NCBI RefSeq assembly: GCF_027943255.1
Contig: NC_072892.1
Span: 18,933,792 to 18,997,791, forward strand
Origin: Anastrepha obliqua
Taxonomy: Eukaryota; Arthropoda; Insecta; Diptera; Tephritidae
Length of the DNA: 64,000 bases
Direction of reading: 5' to 3'
The notes under the pieces are model-generated. The model was not told the origin of the DNA. It saw only the letters and a list, made by a program, of their open reading frames with translations, and made no database searches. Both the position numbers and the translations under genes were made by a program. Shown here one piece after another: positions 32,161-44,502 of this stretch (within the stretch, counting starts at the first letter, position 1; every line of letters begins with the position of its first letter).

Positions 32161-32421
32161 TAATTGGCGCTTACACCCTTTCGGGTGCTTGGCCGAGCTC
32201 CTCCTTCTATTTGTGGTGTTCGCGGTGATGCTTTATTTTTTACAAATGGAGTGTCCTACATTTCCATGTCGTCTCCAAACGACAAATTATTGCGTCAGGA
32301 AGCTTTTACATGGCAGAAATACGCTGTGAGATTTGCTATTGCCTGCCGAGGGTGGTCGCTATTAATGGTCGCTTCATGCCCGGGATTTCGAATACGTGCA
32401 CTTATTCGACTAGAGCGGCCG
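32161..32421 (-). repeat. tRNA-derived SINE, minus strand, 3' of gene C
   Basis: Minus-strand head 'ggccgctctagtcgaataag' and a weak B box, body with 'ctcggcaggcaatagc', and 3' end 'gtaagcgccaatta'. It is likely to lie in, or replace, the 3' UTR of gene C. The first AATAAA after the stop is on its far side near 32435. Confidence 0.75.
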
Positions 32422-32703
32422 TAATTTATTGGTACAAATAAAATACCAATTGAAACCATTCCAGTTATATTAAACTATATTAGGCATCATAAGTTGCAGA
32501 ATTTTATGCGCTACTTGGAATTGATTTGGCAGGTATCAGGAAATATAAAATGAAAAGCCGCAAAACATCTGAACGCTAATCTGCTTGCAGCCTATTTTTA
32601 TTACTCTATTTTACTCTTTGCCCTAATTAAATGAAAGATATGAATAAACTTACCGATACCCCCAATTCACAACTACGTGACAGTTATCTCATATTAAAAC
32701 ATA

Positions 32704-34375
32704 CGAGGTGTGTTCAAAAAGTATGACGAAATTTAAATTTTCGCAGTTTACGTAAAGGGTGGCTAAGGTGCAAGGGCCGGTGTTGATTTTGAATAAAATA
32801 CAATTTTTTTAGAAAATTATTGTCATTTCTCTTTATTATGACAATATTGGTATGGCTCAACTACGTATGGGACAAAATATCGGCCAAATGGCCGCCGCGG
32901 CTTCGGCGGCACACCTCCATCCGATGGTCCAAATTTTCGTTGACGCCGAGGCATAATTGAGGTTCTATGCCGTTAATGTGCCGAATTATCTCATCCTTTA
33001 GCTCTTGAATTGTTGCTGACTTATCGACGTACACCTTTTCTTTCAAATAACCCCAAAGAAAGAAGTCCAACGGTGTCGTTGACGTTTAGGTGTGGTTCAC
33101 ATTTAACATCGGCCCTTGAAATTTAACCACCTTTTATATTCGAATTTCGATTTTTTTGTGGCGATATGTTGGTACTCATGTCTCTCACTCATGCTGTGCT
33201 TGCACTGTTTCGGGTCGTCTTCGATTTTTACCTATTCAAATAAGATGGATCAAAGAACCTGTATCAAATTTTGTGTGAAAAACGAAATTAAGTGCGCGGA
33301 TGCTTTCCGAATGTTGACTCAGTGCGGTGTCATACGGAGAAGCTACTTTGGACCAAAGCAACATTTATCGGTTGTACAAAATGTTCTCAGAAGGCCGAGA
33401 AGATGTGAACGACGAAAAGCGTGCCGGACGCTCGAGCACTTCAACAACAGATGAAAAAAATTGATGAAGTGAAGAAAATGGTAGTGGCCAATCGTCGAAT
33501 CACCGTTAGAGAAGTTGCTGAGGACCTAGACATATCGATCGGCTCGTGCCATTCGATTTTTTTCAACGATTTAGGCATGAGACGGGTTACCGCAAAATTC
33601 GTACCAAAACTGCTCAATTTCAACCAAAAGCAGCATCGCATGAACATTGCTAATGAGATGTTAGACTCTGTCCGCGACGACCCAAATTTGCTCCAGATGG
33701 TCATAACTGGTGACGAATCGTGGGTTTATGGCTATGACGTGGAAACCAAAGCTCAACCATCTCAATGGGAGCTGCCGCACGAACCAAGACCAGACCAGAT
33801 CAGACAAAAAAGCGCGCCAAGTTCGTTCGAATGTTGAAGTTTTGCTTACCGTTTTCTTCGATTGCAGGGGCGTTGTGCATCATGAATTCTTGCCACAAGG
33901 TAAAACGGTAAATAAGGAATATTACCTGCAAGTTATGCGCAATTTGCGCGAAACAGTCCGGCAGAAACGCTCGGATTTGTGGAAGAACAAAAATTGGCTC
34001 TTACATAACGACAACGCTCAACGCCCCTACTCACACATCGTTGCTTGTGCGCGAGTTTTTGGCCAAAAACAACACACTAATGATGCCAAAGCCACCGTAT
34101 TCCCCAGATCTGGCCCCCTGTGACTTTTTCTTGTTCTGAAGAGGCCCATGAAAGGACGACGCTACGATTGACGAGATAAAGACGGCATCGAAGGAGGAGC
34201 TGAACGAAATAAAAAAAAATGATTTTTTCAAGTGCTTCGCAGATTGGAAAAAACGTTGGCATAAGTGCATAATATCTCATGGGAATTACTTTGAGGGGGA
34301 CAAAATAGATATTAATGAATAAATAAATAATTTTTGAAAAAACACAAAAATCACAATACTTTTTGAACACACTTC
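32704..34375 (+). mobile_element. SETMAR-like mariner, decayed, with nested MITE
   Basis: Ends CGAGGTGTGTTCAAAAAGTA and inverse TACTTTTTGAACACACTTCG (approximate at one base) are flanked by TA. The transposase reads MDQRTCIKFCVKNEI, a frame break, then ITVREVAEDLDISIGSCHSI, MVITGDESWVYGYD (D1), VVHHEFLPQGKTVNKEYYLQ, LHNDNAQRPYSH (D2 region) and, after a shift, YSPDLAP and FADWKKRWHKCIISHGNYFE. At least three frameshifts. A 380-bp MITE sits in its 5' leader. Confidence 0.8.
32755..33134 (-). mobile_element. rosa-derived MITE (380 bp)
   Basis: Ends AAGGGTGGCTAAGG and inverse TTAACCACCTTT beside TA. On the minus strand the 5' leader of the DD41D element is joined directly to its C-terminal codons (LDFFLWGYLKEKVYVDK to GGHLADIL), through the junction 'aacgacaccgttggac'. 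The same junction is found in the copy at 44157. It is inserted in the leader of a SETMAR-like mariner. Confidence 0.8.
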
Positions 34376-34662
34376 GTATATAATATAAATGAACTTTCGC
34401 CCATACCAACTTTCACCAAATTACTAAAATTCTTGATAGGACTGGTATCGCGGCACGCGCCTTCAACTTCTTGGAATTTTCACAATTCAATATAATCAGT
34501 GCTGATTTTAGCCCATTAGATATGGCGTTAGAGTCTTGACACACTCTAGAAATATTATGTGGCTAAATAATGATAACGGCTTCCAGGGTGACCACTACCA
34601 GCAATCTGTTTTAATCGTTTCGAGGGGTTCAGTCACTATTTTACCCAAATGGTTCGAGTATA

Positions 34663-35835
34663 CAGGGCCTCTCACTCGAAGCGTAACCAATTGAAAAGGC
34701 CATAAATTTAGTTTGGAAAATTCAAAGTAAAAAATGTGTGAAAATAATACAAAATTAGTAATCAATTTACTTTTGCTCGATATGACCACCTTTTTCCCTA
34801 GACTATGATGGCATTGATACGGTCCAGAAACGAATCGCAAGTTGCACGAATGGGACTTGTAAGTATTTTGGCCCACTCGCGAACAATGGCTTTTTCCAGC
34901 GCCTCGAGACTGGTGAATCTTTTAGTGCGGACTTTGCTCTTCAAAATGGCACAAAGAGAATAATCCATCGGATTCGGATCTGGTGAATTTAAGAGTCATA
35001 GTGTGGACGTTATGAATTTCGGAACGTCGAGTTTTAGCCATTTTTGGTTCCCCCGAGTTTGGTGAGACGGTGTCCACGACTTCAAAGCAACCTCCAGTAT
35101 ACTTTTCCGTTAATATTTTTCATTTACTTTGACCCCAGGCTCGATGAAAATGATTGGAAAGCGCCCACCTGCGGTTACAGCGGCCCAAACCATTCCTGGT
35201 GGCCAATCGACGACTCAAATTCTCGGAAGAACTATCGGTCAAATTAACCCTATCTTTGTGGAAGTTTACAAATTGCTCGATTTGAACACTTTTCTCGTCA
35301 GAAAACACAATGTTCGGAAATTGAGCGCTTTCGGTCTAGCGAAACAACTCCCTCGCTCTCTCAAATCTGACTTGTTGCTGCTTTGGTGTGAGATAATGCG
35401 CCTTTTGGATCTTGTAAGGCTTGACTTTGCGATCATTTTTCAGTATGCGGCGGATACTACGGTCAGATATTTTCAATTCTTTCGCCATTTGTTTTTCAAT
35501 TCGTTGGGGATTTCGCTCAAGTCGCTTCTTCACTTTTTGAGCCATTTCACGTGACGTTGAAGTCTTTTGATGACCTCCTCCATAACGTTTTGCGGTGATA
35601 CCAGTGTCATTGTAAAGAGTGATGGTGTGATAAACAAAAACTGTATTTACTTGAAGGTGCTCGAGCTCACGATCAGCTCGCTGTTTGTGATTTTCCAGCC
35701 AAATATAATTACGTTTGAAATCCATTACTGATTTTCTTTTCTTACTCTGGACTGTCATTTAGCCAACTAATAGACAACTGATGCCCATCTGCGCGAGCGG
35801 TCTTAAGTTGGTTACACTCCGGGTGCATAGGGTCC
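34663..35835 (-). mobile_element. DD37D-type (maT-like) transposon, decayed
   Basis: Ends of the pattern AGGGnCCnnnCACTCGnAG...GTAACCAA pair 34663 with 35835. Minus strand: KRKSVMDFKRNYI, LEHLQVNTVFVYHTI, QMAKELKISDRSIRRIL, HYLTPKQQQVRFERA, then VFSDEKSVQIEQFVN (D1) and GRWALSNHF in a shifted frame. The DxxxPSHKA and NPMDYSLW parts are lost or unreadable. A sister copy is at 37860. Confidence 0.65.
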
Positions 35836-35924
35836 GACAAATAGGTATCAAAGAAGTGCTTACATCATTCATAACAAACGTGTTTAGCAGACTGCTAAGT
35901 TTGGATACAGCCGCGAGAAAAAAA

Positions 35925-36572
35925 TGATATACGGCAATTTTGTTTGTTAACACAGCCATTCATCCAAAAATGCGCCTCGCCAGTAAAGATGATTTTTCGC
36001 CCAAAACTGGGATTCTCTTCCAAACGATTCGAAGCCCAGTCAGCGAACAAACGGCGTTGTCTATGGTCATCAACTTTGAGCTCCTGGGTCAGTTGGATCT
36101 TGTACGGGTGTAGGCCCAAGTCCCGACGCCAAATTCGCCAAGTTGAAGTCTGCGAAAGGCCAAATTCTTGTGCACGGCGAGGAATAGACTGCCTCGGGTT
36201 CTGCTGTAGGTACACTTTCACGGACCGTGGCAATATTCTCTGATCTTGCGTTCCTTGAACGTACGGGTGTTGGCTGATTGTTTACTGACCCGGCCGCCTC
36301 AAATTTGGCCACCAAACGTTGAAGAGTCGACTTTGAAGGGCCACCACGTCTACCGAAAAATGGGTGCAATGAGCGCAACGTTTGCGTTAATGAATACTCA
36401 TTTTGATAATAAAGTTTTCTCATTTGAACGTGCTGTTCGATCGTGTAACTTGCCATGATGATTTGGCATAAGCAACTGAATAATAAACAAAAGATTTGAC
36501 AGATGTCACCAAAACAAAATGGCTGCCACAGGGCGCCAAAATCGACCCGCGCCAATTGAAAAACCCTTTATA
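35925..36572 (-). mobile_element. DD41D mariner N-terminal half, catalytic Asp lost
   Basis: The minus strand starts at an end TAAAGGGTTTTTCAATTGGC and reads MASYTIEQHVQMRKLYYQNE, GGPSKSTLQRLVAKFEAAGS, RRAQEFGLSQTSTWRIWRRD and KIIFTGEAHFWMNGCVNKQN. The family D in FSDEAHFW is G here. Frames shift twice. The element stops after the first catalytic region, where other DNA follows, so it is 3'-truncated. Confidence 0.7.
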
Positions 36573-37039
36573 AGAGAAATCAATACTATAAGCGTTTGAG
36601 AGCAGATAATAACTAACAGCATCACTACTGCTGACTACTTCCAACTACTCTAATGCTAGAATATCATAATTCCTTAGGCTCTTCTGCGAGATATTAAAAT
36701 AAATGCGTTCTATGAAGAATGGAGCAACCGTAAACAAGACTGAGGTCCTTCTATCGAATCGACACACACCATCATTTTAGAAATGAAAAAACTACTCAAG
36801 CGATTATCGCGCCAAACAAGCGCGCCTGTAGTAGAGCAAAAAGGAGCTGTTATTGCAGTCCTTTTATTGTGTAACGATTTCAGGTTAATTAGCATGCATC
36901 TCACATTGTAAGAGGAAATAGGGGCATTAAAACGCAATGAACGCAGAGCATATCTCAAAAAAAAACTTTGCTGTTACATATGTAGATGGTAAGGCCTACA
37001 AAGCTCCAAGCTTTGAGACAGTATCACAACCAGCGCAGG

Positions 37040-37735
37040 TGTTCGACAAAGATGTTTACTTTCGCCGATCCGCTTTCTTATTGTTCTTGGTGACAACCTT
37101 CACAATCCCGTAGATGATAAGAGAAGAGGCATCTCCTGGAACTTCACCGAGCATGTAAAAGATGGCCTTCTGTGCGCTGGGTCGGAAAAATTTGGCATTA
37201 ATAATAAAAATGAACACCAAAAACGACATTCTGCTTCATGGCAAAAAAAAATTGAACAAGTCGAAGATTTTACCTACCTAGACAGTGTAGTATCTGCTGA
37301 TAATAGCGCGGGAAAGGATATCCCGGCCAGAATAAATAAAACAACTGGCGCATATGCTGAGCTACGCTAAATCTGGAACTCATCACAAATATCCTTCCCA
37401 ACAAAAATGTGACTATTTAAATGAAATCATATCTCTTTACTGCTCTATGGGTATGAGGCCTGCGTATTCTCAAGGTGTGGTGGCCAAACGTCATCAGCGA
37501 CGATGAGTTATATAGAAAGTGCAACTTGCAGCCAATGGCCAACCATATACAATTACGAAAGTGGAGGTGGATAGGCCACCTCGAGGCGAAGATCGCTACA
37601 AAAAGAAGTTGATGAATGCGGGAAATCGTGGAACGCACTAAAATTGATAGCCAAACACAGAACCACATGGAAATTCTTTATTGAGGTCCTCTGCTCCAAT
37701 GGGAGATAAAGGAATTGATGATGATAATGAAAGCC
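37040..37735 (+). mobile_element. LINE RT C-terminal remnant
   Basis: Reads VVSADNSAGKDIPARINKTT, GAYAELR, then IWNSSQISFPTKM, WRWIGHL and a terminal WKFFIEVLCSNGR with stops. These are the thumb and tail of the same broad LINE type as 8376 (the 3' ends WKSLVEALCS and WKFFIEVLCS correspond). Heavily mutated. The boundary upstream (36573-37040) is unclear. Confidence 0.6.
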
Positions 37736-37859
37736 TCCAAATAAAGTCAGCTTATACCAACATTGAGCGCACAAGTGAGGTAAGGAGTAATTTTATATAG
37801 TATGGATCAGTGAAATCTGAGCTGAATCGGTTAATGAAAGCGATACTGGAATAAGTAAT

Positions 37860-38577
37860 AAGGGTCCAGCACTCGAAGTTTAACCAACTTCAGACCGCTC
37901 GCGCAGCTGTTCCACGGGCTCCAACTGTCTGTTAGTTGTGTAAATTACAGTCCAGAGTATTGTTTACAAGCGCGCGGAAGCATTTTGCCAAGAGTAAACA
38001 CGTAAAAAGAAAATCAGTAATGGATTTCAAACGGAATAGTCTGATAGCATTATATTTGGCTGGGAAATCACAACCAGCGATTGTTCCTGAGCTCGAGCAC
38101 CTTAAAGTAAATAAAGTTTTTGTTTATCGCACCATACAGGTAGCATCACGAAACGTCGTGGAGGTGGTCATCAAAAGACTTCAACGTCTCGTGAAATGCT
38201 TCAAAAAGTGAAGAAGCGACTTGCGCGAAGTCCCCGACGAATTGCTAATCAGCTGGCGAAAGAACTGAAAATATCTGACCGTAAAATCCGCCGCATACTG
38301 AAATATGATCTCAAAGTCAAGCCTTACAAGATCGAAAAGACGCATTATCTCACGCCAAAGCAGCAACCAGTCAGACTTGAGAGAACGGAGGAGTTGCTTC
38401 GCTTGGCCGAAAGCGGTTAAGTTGCGAAAATTGTGTTTTCTGACGAGAAAAGTGTTCAAATTGAGCAATTTGTAAACTCCCACAAAGATAGGGCTTATTT
38501 GACCGATAGTTCTTACGAGAATTTGAGTCATCGATTGGCCAACAGGAGGCAGCACCCGCCACAATGTGATTTCCATG
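37860..38577 (+). mobile_element. DD37D-type transposon, 3'-truncated copy
   Basis: Starts AGGGTCCAGCACTCGAAG, like the outer end of the 34663 element. Reads VKRKSVMDFKRNSLIALYLA, LEHLKVNKVFVYRTI, then QLAKELKISDRKIRRILKYD, HYLTPKQQPVRLER and IVFSDEKSVQIEQFVNSH. Ends abruptly after LSHRLANRRQHPPQ, where unrelated DNA begins. One stop and one frameshift. Confidence 0.65.
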
Positions 38578-39032
38578 CTGTATTAAAGAGAAGATGAATG
38601 AAGTTACTCGGATGAATTTTGGTCGTTGTGTAAGCTCCTGGAGGACACTTTGCTCAAACTTAGTGCAGTACTCATAAAAAAATTGTTCCCACGTATTTTT
38701 TTTTTTTCTAACAAAGAATTTGATCATCGGTGCTCCGAATTGCGATAATTCACAGTTTTCGTTAACATAGCGTTCTTGCTTATTTCAAGGGATAACTGTT
38801 AATGAACGAAACAAAAAAGGTATAATATTTGTCATATCCATGAGTCACCCAATAAATATTACACAGGCCAACAACCAAAAAACTTTTTCGATAATTTTAA
38901 CTAATTACTTTGTAATTTGGTGTCCTGATTACGAAAAAAATTATTAAAAAGTTATATCACCCATCAATTTTTCACATTTTACAATTAAGTAAAAATAAAG
39001 TTTATGTACCAAATTTTTTCGGATATATTTCT

Positions 39033-39700
39033 CAGGCCTGCGAGGGACAGTTTCTAAAACGGCTATGGGTGTTTCTTGAAGGTTTTTTTGTGCTGAAAAC
39101 GAATGATTTTGAAAATGTTCCAACACGTCAGGATTTTTGGCAATTTGAGGTTAAATAGTAAAAAAATGCAGATTTTGGGCATTTTGAAAAATTTTTTTTG
39201 AGCAAGGTAAAGTTTTTTTTTAATTTTCCACAACGGCATCGCAAAGTGGACCTTAAAGCTAAAGAGTAGAGCTTTAAGGTCCATTTTTAAAAATATTTTT
39301 GCGATTAATATAAAAAAAGTTATACTATTTTGAATTCGCCCTTTACAGGGGCGTTAGAGAGTTAGAAAGGTTGAATTTGCATATCTTAAAGTCTCCAATT
39401 CAAAATAGAATAACTTTTTTTATATTAATCGCAAAAATATTTTTAAAAATGGACCTTAAAGCTAAAGAGTAATACTTTGCGATGCCGTTGTGGAAAATTA
39501 AAAAAAACTTTACCTTGCTGAAAAAAAAATTAAAAAAATTACCAAAATCTGCATTTTTTGACTATTTAACCTCAAATTGCCAAAAATCCTGACGTGCTGG
39601 AGCATTTTTAAGGTCATATTCGTTTTCAGCATAAAAAAACCTTCAGGAAACACCCATAGCGGCTTTGGAAACTCAAAAAAAGCGAGATTTTGCAGGCCTG
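39033..39700. mobile_element. Fold-back element (long inverted repeat)
   Basis: Two arms of about 290 bp are inverted copies of one another around a centre near 39365. The outer ends are CAGGCCTGC and its inverse. Matching landmarks are 'ggctatgggtgtttc' with 'gaaacacccatagc', 'cacgtcaggatttttggcaa' with its inverse at ~39575, and 'attaatataaaaaaagtta' with its inverse at ~39410. The left arm also has a small inner hairpin GGACCTTAAAGCT...AGCTTTAAGGTCC. There is no coding capacity and no clear target duplication. Confidence 0.8.
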
Positions 39701-40656
39701 TGTTATCAATAACGAGCAGAAGAGCTGTTCTTGTGGCCGTTCGCCCAGCTCTGCCAAACACGTCGATGGCAACGGCCGTAGTCGTCATTCTCATTCAGCG
39801 ATAGGCTCAAGCAACATTTCATTTATACGTCAAACGTCTGTTTTGTTGTTCGTGTTATTCCTCTTCGTTCCATTTCTTCTTGTATCATCCTGTTAACGTA
39901 ATTTAAACCACAAAATGAATTGATAAAAGAGTCATTGAAAGCTCATTTGTTTATTTTGTCAGGCCAAAGCATTTCTGAATGACAGTCGTTTTTCAGTTTT
40001 TCACATTCCCCTTTTATGCTTTAGGCGCGTTTCATGGCGCTCAACTCGTGGCTCTCTCTCTGTAACAGGTTTTAGCAGAACCTACTCTCAACTCACTTCC
40101 ACTTTGCTATTTAACTCAAGCTTTGGGTTTTTCATTAAGAAGCAATTGAGCGAGAAGGTCATGTACGGATGTTGAGCATAAAGTAAGTATAGGATGGTGC
40201 GCTTGGTGGGACAGACGAACGATTACCAAATTATGAAATTTTTGATTTTATGAATCCATGTAATTCAATGCAAAATGAAATATTAAAACAAAGAAACAGG
40301 TTCGTCGTAAACCTGACGTCGGTAAGTATTTTTATTGAATACCATACAGGAAAATGCTGATTCATATTTCAAACATAAAATATGTAAATTTGTCTTTTTT
40401 TATATTTTCTCCATTTCGCAAAAAAACACAGCAGCTGCTTACTTGACTGCTGAAGCTGCATGAAGGTGGCACTTATTTTGTTGCAAATTCAACAAGATGA
40501 ATTATATAATTTTTAGATTTATGATATGACTGAAATATTTTTATTTAAAGTGTTCATACCGCTCATTTGCATTAAGAGTCTTCTACTCTAAAAAAATTTT
40601 TTTAGTATCACTAACTGCTGCGTGAAAAATTCATGTCGGTATCTGCTGACTGTAAG
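39701..40656. other. No recognised gene or element
   Basis: Contains a short GC-richer patch at 39710-39790 and AT-rich DNA after it. No coding domain recognised. Confidence 0.3.
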
Positions 40657-40970
40657 ACGGCCGCCGTAGCCGAATAGCTTGGTGCGTGACTACAATTCGG
40701 AATTCAAAGAGAACGTACGATCGAATCTCGGTCAAACATCAAAATGAAGAAAACGTTTTTTTCTAATAGTGGTCGCCCTTCGGCAGGCAATGGCAAACCC
40801 GCAAGTGTATTTCTGCTTTAAAAAAGCTCCTCATAAAAAATAATTGCCACTCGGAATCGGCTTAAAACTATAGATCCCTCCATTTATGGGACAACACCAC
40901 GACGCACACCACAAATAGGAGGAGCTCGGCCAAACACCCAAAAACAAGGGTATTAGCGCCAATTATATAT
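40657..40970 (+). repeat. tRNA-derived SINE, near full length
   Basis: Head 'cggccgccgtagccgaatag', then 'attcaaagagaacgtacg' and B box 'gatcgaatctc', body 'cttcggcaggcaatggc', 'caccacaaataggaggagct', end 'attagcgccaattat'. The stretch between the A and B boxes resembles a leucine- or serine-type tRNA with a long variable arm. It abuts the mariner end at 40976. Confidence 0.85.
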
Positions 40971-40975
40971 ACAAG

Positions 40976-42248
40976 GTGAAGTTCAAAATAAACCAGACCA
41001 GCGTCATAAAAATGTTTTTGATGGCGCCATCTTTTTTATGAGTTAGTGCGTTGGAAGTTACATCCCTAGCTGGCTTCCAATGAAAGCTTGGAGACATTCG
41101 GTTCAGTGGAAGCGAAGTTATTGCGTCTAAAGAGTCAGTATGTTTGTGTCATCGGTACAAAAATGAGTTTCGCACAAGGAGCTAATACTCGTATCAAATT
41201 TTGTTTTAAAATCGGTAAAAGGTTTACCGAAACATTTGAATTGATGAAAAAAGTTTATGGCGCTGATTGTCTATCTCGTGCCAGAGTTCATGAGTGGTTT
41301 ACACGTTTCAGAGATGGTTGTGAGAACATAAATGAGAATGAACAAAATCAGTGACCACCGAAAACTCCATCGAAATTGTTCGTAAATTTATCAAAAATGA
41401 ACCGAAATCATAGTTGAAATTCATGGAATCGGAGTTGAGTACCTCCAAAACATCGATTTATTGCATTTTAATAGATCATTTGGGCTTACAAAAGGTCTGT
41501 GCACATTTCATTCCGCCCAAGTTACTTGAGGACCAAAAATTGCTCAGAATTCAACATTCGAAAGAGGCGAGAAAAAACAAGAACTTCCTTTGCAACATTG
41601 TAACTGGTGATGAAACGTGGTTTTTCCATCATGAACCTGAAACTAAGCGTCAAAGTGCCGAATGGAAGGCCCCAGACGAGCCACCGCCTAAAAAATCGCG
41701 TTTGGAGAAGTCAAAATTCAAGTCGAGACTCATTTGTTTTTACGATTCCAAGTGAATTGTCCACAAGGAGTTTGTGCCAATGGGCCAAACCGTCAATGCA
41801 ATTTTATATCTTGGCGTTTTGAAGCGTTTGTTGCATCGCATTCGTCGAATTCGCCCTGAATACCGCAAAGGAGGAAGCTGACGCTTATTGCATGATAATG
41901 CACGATCTTATCGATCCACTCTTCTGACTGATTTTTTGACTCGAAACCGCATTTTAACCATCAATCACTCACCGCATTCGCCTAAACTTCTACCTGTTCG
42001 GAAAATTGCATTTGGTTATGAAAGGAAAACATTTTGTGCCCATAGATCCCATCCAAAAGGCTTGTACCTACAACCTGAAGGGCATTCCGGTCAATGATGT
42101 TAAACACTCTTTCGAAAAGCTTTTAGATTGCGCAAAACAGTGCATCGAGGCCAAGGGGGACTATTTTGAATAAATAAACTCGAAGTTATCAGAACAAAGC
42201 TCCTGTCGTTTCTCTTTTAGCTCAGTCTTGTTTATTTTGGAAATAAAT
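40976..42248 (+). mobile_element. SETMAR-like mariner, decayed
   Basis: Ends contain CAAAATAAACCAGAC on the left and the inverse GTCTTGTTTATTTTGG on the right. Reads IKFCFKIGKRFTETFELMKK, VHEWFTRFRDG, then HLGLQKVCAHFIP, NIVTGDETWFFHHEPETKRQ (D1), FVPMGQTVNAIFYL and LLHDNARSYRSTLLTDF (D2). The stretch with the third catalytic D (consensus SPDMAPCDF) is scrambled to HSPKLLPVRKIAFG. Two stops in the N-terminal third. Confidence 0.75.
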
Positions 42249-42481
42249 ACATTATAAATAAAATTATTATATTTCTGTATTTTTACTTAGGGAAGCATAG
42301 TAAAGTGAAAACTTTGAACACGATTTTTTACTCTTGCAAAAAATTGTAGTTATACATTTGGATTAAAACGACTGCAATATTTTTGCTAGTGGTTTTGTCT
42401 AGGCTAACTGGTTATCGAAGTAAAAGACTTCTAAACTGAATGAATCAATTTGTTCCTTATATACCTATTTTTTACATTCTT

Positions 42482-43400
42482 AATAATTTTTTTTTTTGGT
42501 GGGCGACCGTCGTCTACTGCGTCGTGCAGTGTGACCACTAAAACGATCTCTCTTCTCCTTCTGAGGGGACACCCACCGGAACTGCTTTCTACATATATTA
42601 CTTCGGGAGGGCCCAGAACGGTATCCATAAAGGACCAATTCTATTCACTCACATCTGGGTCCACCATATTTATAGTCAGCTTTCATGCTATAGGCTCGTC
42701 TTCTTGTGTCTCTATCTGTGCGGCTTCGCTTTGTTGCACTGTGTCGAGATAAATCTCTTTATTTTTTGTAGTACGTTTTCGAAGTATTTCTTTACCGCGT
42801 TCCAGCTGTCCTCGCGTTCGATGATTTTGCTGAATATGTTGCTCGGTGCGATGTCGCCAATCTACTCCCTCAGAGCATTTCTTTCCGCGAGCCATCTATT
42901 ACAACTAAAAAACGTGTGCTAAGCGTCATCGCTCTGCGCATCGCAGTATACGCACTTGTAATCGGTTACCTTGCCCAAGCGGTATAGGTACCTCCGGAAG
43001 TATTCGTGGCCCGAGAGAAACTGAGTTAAGAAGTAGTTCACTTCCCCGAAGTTCCTTTGGACCCATTTGTCAATTAATGTTATAAGTTTCGCCGTCTGCC
43101 ACTCGGTTCAGTGTCCCATCGGCTTTGCCACCGCCCCATGGTTTGGCATTGGCGTTCTGAGAAGTTAGTGATGACGTGTTTCTTCTTGGAGTCCCACGCA
43201 TCCATTCGTTACTGGACCATGAGGTCGACAGGTATCTGCCCGCTGATCACAAAAATTGCTGCGCCTGAGACAATGCGGTAGGCTGGGGCAACTCTGAGTG
43301 CCGCTGTTCGTTGCACAGCCTCCAGTGCTTTGCGCTTGGCTTTGCAGTTTAGCACAATTCTTTATACTTCGCTGTCCTACATGAGAATCGTTAGGAGAAT
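42482..43400 (-). mobile_element. LINE (R1-like) C-terminal region
   Basis: Minus-strand phrases include ITNFSERQCQ, NYFLTQFLSGHEYFRRYL, CVYCDAQSDDA and FFSCNRW-like text, then FSKIIERED and VKKYFENVLQKIKRFISTQC in shifted frames. This is the region after RT with a C-x2-C-H-C knuckle. Heavily decayed, with no intact RT. Confidence 0.5.
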
Positions 43401-44156
43401 CATTTATAATATGGAAGTACCTTTCTATTTTTTTTTTTGTCTTTAAATATTATCCTCTTTTTTAATCAGAATCACAACTTAAACGTACCGAGCACACATA
43501 GAAACTGTAAGTTCATTTATTTTGACAGTTTTAGAGCCTTTAGTGACTCTCTAATGTTAGTGAAAAGGCCACTCTAACCCGACTATGGCTGAGATAAAGT
43601 ACAATTTTTATTAAAGTGTTTTTATTTTTATTTTATTATTGTATTAAAGCATTATTATTTAAGTAAAATTGGGGTAAATTTATTTTTTTTATACCTATAG
43701 ACCTAGAAAATATTTTTTTGTGGCAACGCCGAGCACTTCCTTTGCAATATAATCTCTTCCCCAACCGCATAGTGGACAGTGGGGCCGTTTGGGAATTTAG
43801 CGGAACTTTTTTAATTTTAAGGTCACAGATCAAGAAATATTAAAACAAATGATTGTTCCTATATGGATTTGAGATGCTGAATTCGGAAAAGTTATCAATT
43901 TTTTTAGATATGCGAACCGGGTTTCTAACCAAGCCGTTTGCGAAGATTTAATAATAATCCTCCAATCCTTCGAGATTGGACCTATACGAAATTCAAATTA
44001 TTGACGTAACACCAGAAATTTTTTTAACCAAACTTCACTAATAAATCTGCAATTACTTCTAGAATGTGCTTCCACAATGATTTTTTTCGTCGCTTGCAGC
44101 GCAACGGAATAGTTTAATATGGAAGTGAAACCTAAATCGGGGGAAATGCGCCAATA
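43401..44156. other. No recognised gene or element
   Basis: AT-rich. No credible frame longer than 65 codons. The element at 44157 begins abruptly after it. Confidence 0.3.
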
Positions 44157-44502
44157 AACGGTGGTAAATTTTCAAGGGTCGATGTTGAATGTGAACGACA
44201 CCGTTGGACTTCTTTCTTTGGGGTCATTTGAAAGAAAAGGCGTACGTCGATAAGCCAGCACCGATTCAAGAGCTAAAGGATGAGATAATTCGGCACATTA
44301 ACGGCATAGAACCTCAATTATGCCTCAGCGTCATCGAAAATTTGGACCATCGGATAGAGGTGCGCCGCCGAGGCCAATATTTTGTTTCATGCGTAATTGA
44401 ACCATACCAATATTATCGTAATAAAGAGAAGTGACAATAATTTCCTAAAAAAATTGTATTTTATTCAAAATCAACACCGGCCCTTGAAACTTAACCACCC
44501 TT
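44157..44502 (+). mobile_element. rosa-derived MITE (346 bp)
   Basis: Ends AACGGTGGTAAATTTTCAAG and AACTTAACCACCCTT. The leader ('gtcgatgttgaatgtgaa') is joined to 'cgacaccgttggacttc' and then codons LDFFLWGHLKEKAYVDK to ENLDHRIEVRRRGQ. It differs from the 32755 copy mainly by a further 17-bp deletion of 'ccacacctaaacgtcaa' at the same junction. Confidence 0.8.

Noticed and set aside
35129..35554. Plus-strand frame of 141 codons
   Set aside because: It is antisense to the DD37D transposase remnant, which explains the conserved text.
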